From: Copromyces sp. CBS 386.78
Taxonomy: Eukaryota > Ascomycota > Sordariomycetes > Sordariales > Sordariaceae
NCBI GenBank assembly: GCA_030685235.1
Contig: MU839096.1
Location: 496,001-560,000, forward strand
Length of the DNA: 64,000 nucleotides
Direction of reading: 5' to 3'
The notes under the pieces were generated by a model that made no database searches, was not told where the DNA came from, and saw nothing but the letters and a program-made list of their open reading frames with translations. Position 1 is the first letter of the stretch, and every line of letters begins with the position of its first letter. Of the stretch, positions 32,193 to 43,234 are shown one piece after another. A program made the position numbers and the translations under genes.

Positions 32193-34868
32193 ATGTCGGC
32201 CGATTCCCTAGAACGTCTCGCCGTTGCGGGCAAAGGGGATAGCACTCGCACATTGCTGCGGGTGATTATTCTCTTGCTTATCGCCGGTGCTGCTATTTCA
32301 AGCCGCCTGTTTTCTGTTATTCGTAAGCCTCCCGGTCCCCAGCTTCCTTGACATGGAACATGCGTGGCAGACTGCAGCTCCGGACGAGCTGGGCAGCAAC
32401 ATCACAAAGACCCTCAACGCCGTCCTCGAAGCTATCCCTTGCCCCAAGTGTTCAATAGACCTTATAATTTGAGTCCATGGTCTTTTCTTGATGTTCATGA
32501 ATGCTAATTGCTTGCTTGCAACCAGGTTTCGAATCAATCATCCACGAATGTCAGTTCCCGGGCTACAAGCTTGCTTCCTTCCCCAATCTACAACACCAAC
32601 TATCTCCCCAAGCGCGACAACAACACCGATATCCTTACGAAACCGCATCACTAACACCCGTGTAGTCGATCCTTGGTTCAACTTCAGAGCGACAAAATAC
32701 TTGGTCGCAAATGGATTCTATAAGTTCTGGGACTGGTTCGATGATCGGACATGGCATCCCCTGGGCCGCGTCACCGGAGGCACCCTCTATCCCGGCCTCA
32801 TGGTTACCAGCGGTGTCATTTACCATGCCCTGAGGGCCCTTTCGATTCCCGTCGACATCCGGAATGTCTGCGTCCTCCTCGCGCCGGCCTTTTCAGGTCT
32901 TACTGCTTACGCCGCTTACCTCCTCACCAACGAGATGACTCCGTCTTCGTCCGCCGGTCTTCTTGCCGCTATCTTCATGGGTATCGCCCCTGGCTATATC
33001 TCCCGTTCGGTTGCTGGCAGTTACGACAACGAAGCCATTGCCATTTTCCTGCTGGTCTTCACCTTCTATCTGTGGATTAAGGCTCTCAAGCTCGGATCCA
33101 TGCTTTGGGGAGCTCTTTGCGCCCTCTTCTACGGTTACATGGTTGCTTCCTGGGGCGGTTATGCCTTCATTACCTGTCTCCTTCCCCTTCACGCCTTTGT
33201 TCTCATCTGCATGGGCCGCTACAGCACTCGACTTTATGTTTCGTATACCAGCTGGTATGCGTTGGGAACATTGGCCAGCATGCAGATTCCCTTTGTTGGT
33301 TTCCTGCCCGTCAAGACCAGCGAGCACATGCCTGCTTTGGGTACGTTGACTTGATTAGCCCTCTTTTTCGAGTCGTTGACTAACACTTGGCAGGTATCTT
33401 TGGCTTCCTCCAGCTTTTGGCTTTCCTCGACTACGTTCGCTCGGCGATTCCCAGCCGCCAGTTCCAGACCTTCTTGTGGGTCTTTGCTGGAAGTGTCTTT
33501 GGCATTGGCCTCACCGGTCTTGTCATTGCTACCAGCGCTGGTTACATTGCTCCCTGGGGTGGTCGTTTCTACTCTTTGTGGGATACGGGATATGCCAAGA
33601 TTCACATTCCCATCATTGCCTCAGTTTCCGAACATCAGCCCACAGCATGGCCCGCCTTCTTCTTCGACCTCAACATGCTCATCTGGCTCTTGCCCGCTGG
33701 TATCTATCTGTGCTACCAGAAGCTGGCTGATGAGCACGTATTTGTCATTGTTTACGCCTTGTTTGGTAGTTACTTCGCTGGTGTCATGGTTCGTCTCATG
33801 TTGACGCTCACCCCCGTTGTTTGCGTTGCGGCGGCCATTGCGCTCTCCACTATCCTTGACACATATCTTAAGGCCAAGTCACCCATCCCGGAGGAGCATC
33901 TTGTTGAGGAACCTACCGACGGTACCTCCAAGAAGGTATCAAAGCCGGGTCTTAGGGCGTCGAACAAGCCATACATCGGCATCTATGCGACCTTCTCCAA
34001 GGTCACCGTTGCTGGCGCCATGACCGCCTATCTGCTGATGTTTGTCGCTCACTGCACATGGGTCACTTCGAACGCCTATTCGTCACCTTCAGTCGTCTTG
34101 GCCAGCAGGATGCCTGATGGTAGCCAGCATATCATTGACGATTATCGTGAGGCGTATCAGTGGCTGCGCCAAAACACCAAGGATGATGCCAAGATCATGT
34201 CTTGGTGGGATTATGGCTACCAGATTGGCGGCATGGCCGACCGTCCCACGCTTGTCGACAACAACACCTGGAACAACACACATATCGCGACTGTTGGCAA
34301 GGCCATGGCCTCCCGCGAGGAAGTCAGCTATCCCATCATGCGCCAGCACGAGGTGGATTATATCTTGGTTGTTTTCGGTGGCCTTTTGGGATACTCCGGC
34401 GACGATATCAACAAGTTCCTTTGGATGGTCCGTATTGCTGAGGGTATTTGGCCTGATGAGGTCAAGGAGCGCGAGTTCTTTACGCCGCGCGGTGAATACC
34501 GTGTCGATGCCGGGGCTACCGACACCATGAAGAACAGCTTGATGTGAGTACAACCCTTCTTCCATAGCCGCTTCTGATACTAACTGTTTCACAGGTACAA
34601 GATGTCGTATCATAACTACAACAACCTCTTCCCCCCTGGGCAGGCTCAAGATCGCGTCCGTGGTGTCCGCCTTCCCGATGACGGCGGCCCGGTTCTCAAC
34701 AGCATCGAGGAGGCTTTCACGAGTGAAAACTGGATTATCCGTATCTACAAGGTCAAGGACCTCGATAATCTGGGCCGTGACCATGCTTCTGCTTCCGCCT
34801 TTGAGCGCGGCCAGAAGAAGAAGAAGGTAATCAAGAAGAAGGGACCTCGGGTCCTGCGCGTAGACTGA
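32193..34868 (+). CDS. stt3: Oligosaccharyltransferase catalytic subunit STT3
   Basis: Five exons: 32193-32322, 32526-32549, 32666-33340, 33394-34543 and 34595-34868, giving 750 residues. The second exon is a 24 nt microexon; its inclusion creates [20 protein letters not shown], the conserved first luminal loop with its catalytic DPWFNFR motif. Multiple transmembrane helices follow. The family motif [20 protein letters not shown] lies at about residues 545-564, followed by NNTWNNTHI and the [15 protein letters not shown] block. STT3 transfers the lipid-linked oligosaccharide to Asn in N-X-S/T sequons in the ER lumen. The C-terminus is Lys-rich ([14 protein letters not shown]), cytosolic or ER-retention-like. 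The first ATG, giving [13 protein letters not shown], fits family N-termini. The length matches yeast and human STT3 (700-830). Confidence 0.96.
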
Positions 34869-36226
34869 GAGGGTCACATGGACGGGGCATCTGCAGATCT
34901 ATAGATGATTTTTAAAGCTATTTACTGTTTTAAACCGGATGGGTGAAAAGAAAAAGCCGGGATGGCACTGTATAAATTAGCGTCTGCGTTGGAGTGAATA
35001 TGAATCATTTTCATTGACTTCTTGTGAGTCAGCCTTCTCTTGCCACTTATTATTTGTGGAATGAATATGAACAATTCTAATTGAGACTCGTCGGCAGCGG
35101 CTTGGGACAAAGTTGAAGTTATTCCCACCTTTCTAGAGTGGTACTAACAGCGTTTCGTATTGGCGCTCCGTATCGATATAGACCGGCCAAGGGATCCTCT
35201 GGGTTTTCGTCCAAACCCGATCCTATAGTTCACGATTCTAGGTCATTGTCGTGCCGCCGTCTTCCCGAGAGTATCAGTTATCAACGCGTTCCGCTTTTAA
35301 GTTACAAAACGCGTTTACTCCCCGTCCTCTTCTCAACCAACCCTCCACTTGACCCCTTTGCTCTTCAGCCGCTAAAATCATCTTCCTACTCACGCGTCTC
35401 TGCTGTCTGTGGCAAACCTGCAATTTTTCGACATTTCGATTCTTTCAACTGACTGACACAGTTAATTTTCTATTGTTCCAAGCGATTTCAAATCGTTACC
35501 GTACCTACAGATTACACCACACGCGCGGCGGGGTACTTCCACGGTTTCTGACATCCTATGCACCGCACCTTCCGTCGTCCTCCCCTCTTTTCCCTTCGCC
35601 ATACGCCATCTACCTCTACTGCTTGCACAAAGCAATTGAGTAAACCAAATTTCTATAACTTCTCGGTCAGTTTTCCTCAGTTACATCATTCTGGCTATCT
35701 CTCTTTGCCATCCCACGTCTCTCCTTTATTTGCACTTTTCTTTGCGTATACCTTTCCGCAGGATACTAAATCCGCGACAGAACAACCATCTTAGAATCAC
35801 CTGGAGTTTAAACTTGTGAGGCGTAGGAGGCTGTAAACAAAGATCGCTGTCCGGTGAGACGTGTGGCGCGCTTGACACGCGACAAGGTAAGCCATCCGCA
35901 CTTTTACTTTAAGTTATCCGTCTCGCAAAACACGACCCGCATTGACACTCAGTTTGTGTGTCGGGCATCTTTCACGTCTCGCTGAACGACTTCAATTGCC
36001 CGCGACACTCCTTAGTGTCGGTATTTCAAAGGGCATCGGCCGGTCTTACCGATCAAAAGCTACTGGGAATTGCCGCCAGGAGGCCCGGGCTCTACCCTTC
36101 ACTTGACGTTTCGATCACTTGTTAACACACAACCCCTCTGGTCAAAAATTGCAAGCTAACCAACCCGATTTGGTATTGCCAGCAACGAAACAACTCTCAA
36201 CCACAGTAATCCCTCGCGGCACCACC
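34869..36226. other. Intergenic region with long pyrimidine-rich leader
   Basis: This 1.36 kb contains the STT3 3' flank, then pyrimidine-rich sequence from about 35300 to 35770 typical of a fungal promoter/leader for the next gene. The 78-codon frame at 35558-35794 is Ser/Pro/Leu-rich and looks like translated CT-rich leader. Two ACGCGTT boxes lie at 35284 and 35308. Confidence 0.45.
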
Positions 36227-39200
36227 ATGCCGCGCAAGAAGCGTGCGTCCATCGTGGACACACTGCTCAGTGTTAAGGGCGTGGCCAGGTTACTCCGGAA
36301 CATCACGGTGCAAGATCGATTGGGGCCTGACAATACTGTGGCTAGTAGCTCAAACAGCCTTGCGGAACAGTCCTCCACCGGCCGACGCTCGCGACGCACC
36401 TCAAAAACCTCAAAGAAAATATGTTGTCATCCGCGAGAGAAAACGCGTACAAGGTCAGAACATCCAGGTGCTTGGCCAGAGAGCCCTGAGCCCCGGGATC
36501 CCGAAGATACTTTCCAAGAGGACGAGTCCGAGTACTAGGATTACGAGGACGACCAAAATTTGGAATACCCCTCTTCAGACCGACATTGCCACACCAGCAA
36601 GGCGGTTCTCGAGTCCGATAGCCGCTATGCCCTCTTCCAAGATAGCCGCAATGACTTCGCTGAACCTTCCATCGGCAGCCAATCCGCTCGCCGTTCGCGG
36701 ACCATCGTCCAACTTCCCACCCAGCGAGGCGCTAGATCTGCTGCTTCCTCTTCCCCAAGCGCCGCCAAATCGGAGTCCCTACGCAATCATATGGGCTATA
36801 GACACAAGACCATGCGCGAAGATACTGATCTTGAGTCTTCCGGCTCGGAAAGGGTGGCCACACGCCAGAGGGCGCCTCAGAGTGGACGAAAGGACGACGA
36901 TAGATCCAATCACGAGTCTGTGTTTGCTTCTGCAGCGGAGACGGCCAATACAAATGATGAACCGCTGAGAGATCATTCCAGCGGTTCAGATGACGATCAA
37001 TACCAGACAAAGAGAGTCCACGACGGTCGTTCTTACACCCGCCAGTTTACGAAGCAGCTTCCACGCCGGCAAGTTCGTTTCGTCAAGTCCAATGCTCATC
37101 TCCGTGGATTGGTTGATATCAAGCTGTCACCACCCAAGTACGAAAAGTTTGAGGCTCACTACCAAAAGATTTTGGCTCAGAAGCAAACCCTGGGCTCGAG
37201 TGCTCCGGAGAAACTTGAGTTCCCATCTCCAAAAACATCTTCTGATGCACCTTCAATATCGTCTCAGTCCGCTGTGCCTCAGGTGCTTACAGCTCCTTCA
37301 TTGCCTGCTTCACCAGCCTCCACGAAATCCCGTGCACTTTCTCAGGCAACTGCGCGCAAATCTAAGACGGAGTCTGAAGTATCGGTTTCCATGGGATCAC
37401 CTTCCGCATTGCGCACAAACACTTCAACTACAGCTGCTACCATTTCTTCGGCATGGGCTTCTACTGATTCTTCGCCCACGACATCTAGGGCGCCTTCTTA
37501 TACATCGACTAGAGCACCATCTCATACAGCTCCTAGAGCATTATTTCGTGCAGCTTCTAGGGCTTCTTCTCTTACAGTGTCCAAGGCTCCTTCTCATATG
37601 GCGTCAAGAGCTCCTTCTCGTTCGAGTTCAAGGGTTCCTTCTCGCACAACTTCCAGGGCTTCAAAAACTCAACAGAACGGCCATGATTCCTTCATCAATA
37701 GCTCGGCCGCCGCTTCTGTGCAGCTACGACCTAGTTCTCGGAAGAGTATCTCAACCCCCGTGGGCCCTGTCATGCCCCCTCATTCAAAGTCTACTAACGC
37801 CGCACCCATGTCCAAGAGTCCGGTAAACGAGAAGCATCCGCACGAGCAGCCGGGCGAGAAGGTTGATGAAAGTGGCGACAAGCAGCACAATGTGCAGGTT
37901 AATGAGGGTCCGAGTGAGCGGGTCCATGAGCATGTTGAAGAGCAGCTTGGTCAGCACACCAACGAGCAGGCCACCGAGCAGGCCAAAGAGCAGAGAAACA
38001 AACAGCCTGGCCACCAGGCCAAGGATTCTGTATCAACATGCAAGGAGACTACACATGGCGGGCATGCAATGATCCCAGACGCTGCCATCAACGGCAACGG
38101 CGAGATTCGTTCCATTCAGTGTCATCTGCAAGGACTTCTTCCGGAGGTCTATGATTGCAAGTACAAAACTCGACATTGCTACGCATGCAGTCGCCCCAGG
38201 GACATGCGCTATGTTGACTTCAGGAACAGGCTCTGCCCCGGGGAGGAACCGCAACGTAGTCTTTGCCGCACCTGTCGTCGGTGCCTTGACCGGAACCAGG
38301 AATTCAGCCTGGTTCCTTACACCACCAACAAGAGGACGCTCAATGATATCAAGAAGTTCCACTGGTGCCCGCAATGTGGCACCATACGATCCCAACCATT
38401 CCATAAGCATTACCCCTCAGGAACGGAGGTCCCTCCTCGTCACCAGCTGTGCTATCCATGCTGCAACTTGGCCAAGTTTCCTCCCAAGAGCGGGTCTTCC
38501 ACTTATAAACTACCTAGGGAGGACGGTGATGCCAGCAACAATAATAGCAAGAAGCGAGCAGGTGGTGATGAAAAGGGCCAGGCCGGAAATTCCCCGGTAA
38601 GTTCGGCCATGCCTTAGCGACGCGGATTTTACTAACAATACAACAGCATCGGCCTAGAGACATCAGATCAGCTGATGATATTTCTCAAGATGGCCCAGCT
38701 GTGGTCGAGCCCCTGCCTTCAAACATCCCAGCTGAGGAAACGCATTCCCCGAAACCTTCGACACCTGTTGTTAGCCCTGATCCAGGTTATCAGCATCACC
38801 CCTCGAAGTCTCACGCAATGACCGAAGCCTCTGCGGCGCAAACCGGGGCTGAAAGCTCATCTCAGACCCAAACTCCGAGACCTGCCGTCGGCTCTACATC
38901 TGTCAAGCACGATTCTCCTGGTGGCTCAGGTGACTTCAGTTCAGAGTCATGGAAGATCCCAGCTGATGACTCTCCTCCTCCTCCTCAGCGCAAGAGGTCG
39001 ACCACCGACTCCAGTTATGGCCAAAGTAGCGAGGGCCAGTTCTACGAGAACATCCAAGTGAATTATCATGAGATCCTTGGCCAAGATCGAACCAAGCATC
39101 ATCGTGATTGCTATGATGCCAGCTTACCGGAAATATTGCTCACAGCTCCCAATGAGGAAGCTCATGTCACTCGGCCAACCATTTTGGATGAGCAATGCCC

Positions 39201-39888
39201 GGGAGGCCCCCTCCACGATAACCTTCCTCGATTCTCTTGGAAAGATTCCCCCCCGCGTGGTCGTTCAAAGAATCAGCGTCAACCACCAATGCAATCACAG
39301 GAAAGCAATCAGACTGTGCGCCCCTCAGATGATAACTTCTCATCGTGCCGCAACAAAGAGAACTACCCAGAAAGCCATCCTCAGTATACTACGCCCAGAC
39401 GGTTCCATTGGCCCATTGAACGGGGGGAGGTGGTCGACGACCAGCCGAAAGGGCTATCCGACATGTTTTATGAAACAGATGAGGGCAAGCGCGCCGATGC
39501 CTTCTTTGCCTCGATGAGCAACTGGTCAGAGCCTAAACCCAAGCCGAAAACTCGGGCTGAATCAACAGACAACTTCAACACTTGGCCTCCAAGCTCCTAT
39601 GATACAATGGGGCCGGCGGTCTACGAGTACCTAGAGAAGCGTCGGTCTAAGAGACCAAGTGTCATTCCCGGCTCGCCTCCCCATGGCCATGTGCGCAAGG
39701 CCAGCGATTCCTTGTCGGTCGAGACGGTCGGTCTGTGGCAAGGCGTTACTCCAGGAGCGCCTACAGCGGAGGTTACAGAGCCGGAATCTCCAGCTGGTGA
39801 AGAGGTTAGTTATATTGCTTGCCGCGTGCATCCTTCCCGTAAAATGGGAGCAAAGAAGGACAGCGGCTCGGCTGCGTCGATTTTCTAG
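36227..39888 (+). CDS. Long disordered protein with Cys-rich zinc-ribbon-like domain; frame interrupted by TAG
   Basis: The ATG at 36227 opens MPRKKRASIVDTLL. The frame meets TAG at 36536-36538, then continues in the same frame to 38596. A canonical intron (38597-38646, GTAAGT, CTAAC, CAG) joins 38647-39888. The acidic sequence on both sides of the stop (DESEY, then DYEDDQNLEY) looks continuous. Alternatives are a weak-donor intron across the stop (GTACAA at 36447 to CAG at 36578, 132 bp, phase-preserving) or a start downstream. Features: Ser-rich SRAPSxT-type tandem repeats (about 37485-37670), a Glu/Gln/His tract (37835-38010), and a domain with at least four CxxC pairs (38169-38468: CYAC, CRTC/CRRC, CPQC, CYPC) that probably binds zinc. 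The C-terminal end after 39804 is uncertain. The family is not known to me; nuclear function would be a guess. Confidence 0.6.
37485..37670 (+). repeat. Degenerate octapeptide coding repeat
   Basis: About eight units of the form Ser-Arg-Ala-Pro-Ser-x-Thr/Ala-x follow one another in the disordered part of the Cys-rich gene, such as TRAPSHTAPRA and SRAPSRSSSRVPSRTTSRA. At DNA level the repeat period is close to 24 bases, with divergence mostly in third positions. Confidence 0.7.
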
Positions 39889-42310
39889 GTTCTCGATTTT
39901 CACTTCTTCTTAATCATTCCCTCAACCACTTTTTGCACATCACTTCCTGGCTGAGTATCCTGTCTGTCATCTTCTCTTATCTCCCTAAGTCCTTTCTCTT
40001 CTTAAGCCCGTAGCCATGTGGCTACTATAATGTTTAATCTCTGTCTAATAATGTACCCACAACTGCTGTCCTCTATTCCTTTTCTTTACGCTTTGCTACA
40101 CGTACCTTTTATGTTAGACGGTCATTACAAGTGCATTTTTTTGTACCCAGCGGTAGGACCCTATTCTTGTGGTGCATAGCTTCACATATTTCTCGTGTTT
40201 TTTCTGGCCCGACGAGGGGACCTAATGGACCATTCATCCAAGCTCCTTCCTGCTCTTTAAGGCATATTAATGATGAAAGTAGCGGAGGTGTGACAACCTC
40301 TCTACTGGGCTGGCAGGAAGAACAAGGCAGAGTCACATCAGTGGCATCAAGACCATTCTGTGGATGATAGACACACAACGAGGGGACCTAGGGTCTAGCA
40401 GACCCAGTGTAATAAGCACAGAGCTATTGAGTCTTGTACATGGCAGTACTACTACGTCGGATAGTTCTTAGAACATCCCTCAATGGTAGACACAAAAGAA
40501 AACGACAAGATGGCAATTGTCAAACGGAGACTCTTCCCCAAGGGCTCTAGTAAACTAGCGATTGGCAATCGCTATAGACCTCTAGCTCTAATTCAACCCA
40601 GACAATACCCAAGCACCACTAACCAAGCAGTCGACCCGTAACCGTAGCAAGCCTATAGTGTAGCAGTACATGATATTCAATGCTAATGAAAGAAGCCCAA
40701 CTCATCTCTTCGTCGTAAACCTAGCAGAATCGTAGAGACAACAATGGGATTATGATAAACTGATTTTCTTCTATTTTAGTTTCTACCTGATTCCAGAGCC
40801 AGGGAGCCACTTAAGATTAGAGCCTGAGAGCGCCGCCACGGCCCCTATTTTGCGATGAGGACGGGGGTGCTCTGGTAAAAGTGTCAATCAGAGTGTCAGA
40901 GTATAAATTTCAAATGTCCAGTGTCAGTCACGGTCGATTATGTATCCCTTTGGGTATTCGGTACTAACTCTGATAAACAAGAATGGGCAGCTGAAACTAC
41001 ACGCGTAATCAGCTATCCGCGAAGGATGGAAAGACAGAGCAGAGTGAACCTTTAAAGATAAAAAAGGACAAAAAAGAAAACCTAGGTTGGGTCAAACGTC
41101 TGAATGTGTCTTGAGCCCCCAGGTACACAGACCTCGCTTTACTTGTTTGCTTTTCAAACATGGCTTGAAGGACAGGAAGAGCTGGATTACAGAGCATTTA
41201 AGCATGAGTTCCTCTTGCCAATCAGGTTTTCGCTATTTGTTGCTGGTATACTGGCAGAGATTGAAAGCGGCGGGCATAAGATTGAAGAGCAGGAGGAAAC
41301 CCAAAGCGAGACAATGTATTTGGAACTAGGAAACGTGCTTTACCTCTTCACAATAGCAGCTGGGAAAGAAGGAGATAGTGTTGCTGATTGCCTGTTTATA
41401 AAGGCACTATTTGGTGTTTTTGCTATCCAAGTGAAGAATCTTCCTTGTTACATCTCTTCTCATGGGTGATTCCATACCGATAACAAATATCAGCAAAACA
41501 CTTCAGATACCTGGATAGGTCTCATATGATATGCTGTTGTTTTCTCGCATACTGATTGCTGTTCAAGTTTTCAGCTTTCCCCACGCCCAATATCTGGTTC
41601 TCCTAATCATGGACAGGGCATGTTACCTACTCAGAACCATCCAATGAGTCCCCTTGTTTTGATCTGAAACAGAATGTCCGTCCGAAAATTCCGAGACTAT
41701 ACTGCTACCCAGCTCTCAAGGTAGGTAGCTCGTACGCTTGAGGTTAGCATACTGACCCAAACCTCTAAAGAGAAGAAGAAGAAAAAGAAGAAAAGGGAAG
41801 AGCAAAGAGTTCATGACCCAGCCTACGCCTTTGATGTGAATACAACAGCACCCCTTCCCCATCATTCATATCATTGACCGTTTGCTATACGTAATGTGAT
41901 GTCTGATCCATCGATACCCTTCGGCTCAAATGATGATAACTTATAACAAAACAACTGACAATAGAAGCTCTCAGGAACGCTAGAGGTCGATCGGTATAAC
42001 GACCAAAGCCCTGCCCTCAAGGGAAAAAAAATCCATAACCGAACCTCGCTTTTGTTTTGAATACCACAACACCCCCACCCCTACGCCATCCCTATCAATT
42101 CTCTTTTGTATACTTTGTAACATCTGAAACAGCCATGTCCTTTCTTCGCTTCAATACTAATGACTAACAGAATAACTGACAGATACGCATTCAACATGTA
42201 TCCATGCCATGAACTAACCGTTCTTGTTGCCGTGTTATGACCCCATCCCCTTCTCAGTCCGCTTCTTCAGGTCGTGAGCGAGCAAGACGCGAAAAGCGGT
42301 GGAAATCTTC
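39889..42310. other. 2.4 kb intergenic region
   Basis: It lies between the stops of two convergent genes. It includes a short duplicated string CGAGGGGACCTA (about 40214 and 40380), an 8 bp-arm palindrome TAGCGATT-GGC-AATCGCTA near 40557-40575, and a 121-codon frame at 41104 described separately. Composition is more AT-rich than in the genes. Confidence 0.45.
41104..41469 (+). CDS. Unsupported 121-codon open frame
   Basis: The frame begins MCLEPPGTQTSLYLFAFQTW and contains WLEGQEELDYRAFKHEFLLP. Its amino-acid composition is protein-like, with Glu/Leu-rich helical stretches, but codon use lacks the C-ending bias of neighbouring genes. No family, intron or promoter evidence was found. It could be a remnant of a gene or chance. 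Confidence 0.18.
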   Translation: MCLEPPGTQTSLYLFAFQTWLEGQEELDYRAFKHEFLLPIRFSLFVAGILAEIESGGHKIEEQEETQSETMYLELGNVLYLFTIAAGKEGDSVADCLFIKALFGVFAIQVKNLPCYISSHG

Positions 42311-43234
42311 CTAGACACTGGCACCTGTTGCTGGTTGCGTTTGTGCTGATGTCCTACTACTTTCTGCAAATGTCGATGGTTGACCTTGTGGCTGGGTTCG
42401 AGATAGGGAGAGAAGGGCTTGCTCGGGGGTTGGGAAGTCCAAAATTGAAGGTTGGAATTGTTCGAAGCGAGCTTCTGGTTTCTGTTGTCCCTGTTGATGT
42501 GGTATTTGCGGTAGCTCCTGTTGCCCTGGCGGTAGCTCCCGCGGCTGTATTTGTTGTTGGTGGAGATGCCCTGGTTCTTGTTGTGGCTGTTGCTGATCTT
42601 GCTGTTGTCCTTGCTGTTGCTCTTGTGATTGCGGTTCACCGACGATGCTATCTCTATCCACGCTGGCAGTCACACTCCGCGAAGTGGAACGAGCAGTAGT
42701 GAAGTCAAAGTTACGGCCCTCGGCCGCCCTCTTGGCCCGGGCCTTCAGACGCTTGACGCGGCCCATCTGCCTGTTCTCTTTGGTAACTTTATTCAGCTGT
42801 CTGCTGATAGTGGCCTTGCTGACGTTGCAGTCGCAGGCCTCCTTGAGGAACTTTTGCATGTCCTCGATCAATGCATCGTCGTTGTCCTTGAGCCACTCGA
42901 CAAGTTTCTGTTTTGACGAGTTTGCAAATGTTAGCTTGACGAGCCCATGATTCTAAGGGCAGCCCTATAATGGTAGCAGGAGATAGCTAGCCACGCTCTC
43001 GGACGAGACACTACGCACCTCGAGGTTTTCGGCCTTTAGTTTCTCAGCATTTTTGCTGACATCGGGTGGTGGTGCGATCTTGCCATTGGCTTCAAATTCA
43101 TATCTTCTTCGCCGAATGGTGCGCTCGTCAAAGCCCAGGATAAAGGCGATGTCATGGTTGCTCAATTTGTCCTTAAGAGTCAGCATCCTTTCGAGAAGGA
43201 CTCTCTGGTCCTCGGTGAAGCGCTTGCCCGTCAT
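42311..43234 (-). CDS. Orphan helix-turn-helix protein related to transposase DNA-binding domains
   Basis: Two exons, 43234-43019 and 42907-42311 (donor GTGCGT, acceptor CAG), give 270 residues. Residues 1-55 include LTLKDKLSNHDIAFILGFDE followed by RTIRRRRYEFEANG, a helix-turn-helix. A second module LVEWLKDNDDALIEDMQKFL then EACDCNVSKATISRQLNKV resembles the second HTH of Tc1/mariner-type transposases. A basic stretch (RVKRLKARAKRAAEG) and a Gln/Pro/His-rich tail follow. There is no DDE catalytic domain in or after the gene and no terminal repeats were seen, so this looks like a DNA-binding domain kept by the host, probably a nuclear regulator. Related short HTH proteins exist in other ascomycetes as far as I recall; the target is unknown. 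Confidence 0.72.

Noticed and set aside
34089..34877. 262-codon minus-strand frame antisense to STT3
   Set aside because: Lies over the conserved WWDYG-containing exon and has no family signal of its own.
36243..36968. 241-codon plus-strand frame overlapping the Cys-rich gene
   Set aside because: It is a shadow in another frame of the long disordered frame; composition is Arg/Pro/Leu-rich as expected from translating a Ser/Ala-rich gene out of frame.
36990..37826. 278-codon plus-strand frame rich in Leu/His/Arg
   Set aside because: Out-of-frame reading of the Ser/Pro repeat region; the in-frame reading continues on both sides and holds the CxxC domain.
40131..40378. Possible small transposon suggested by the duplicated CGAGGGGACCTA string
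   Set aside because: The copies are direct, only 12 bp, and no terminal inverted repeats or target duplications flank them.
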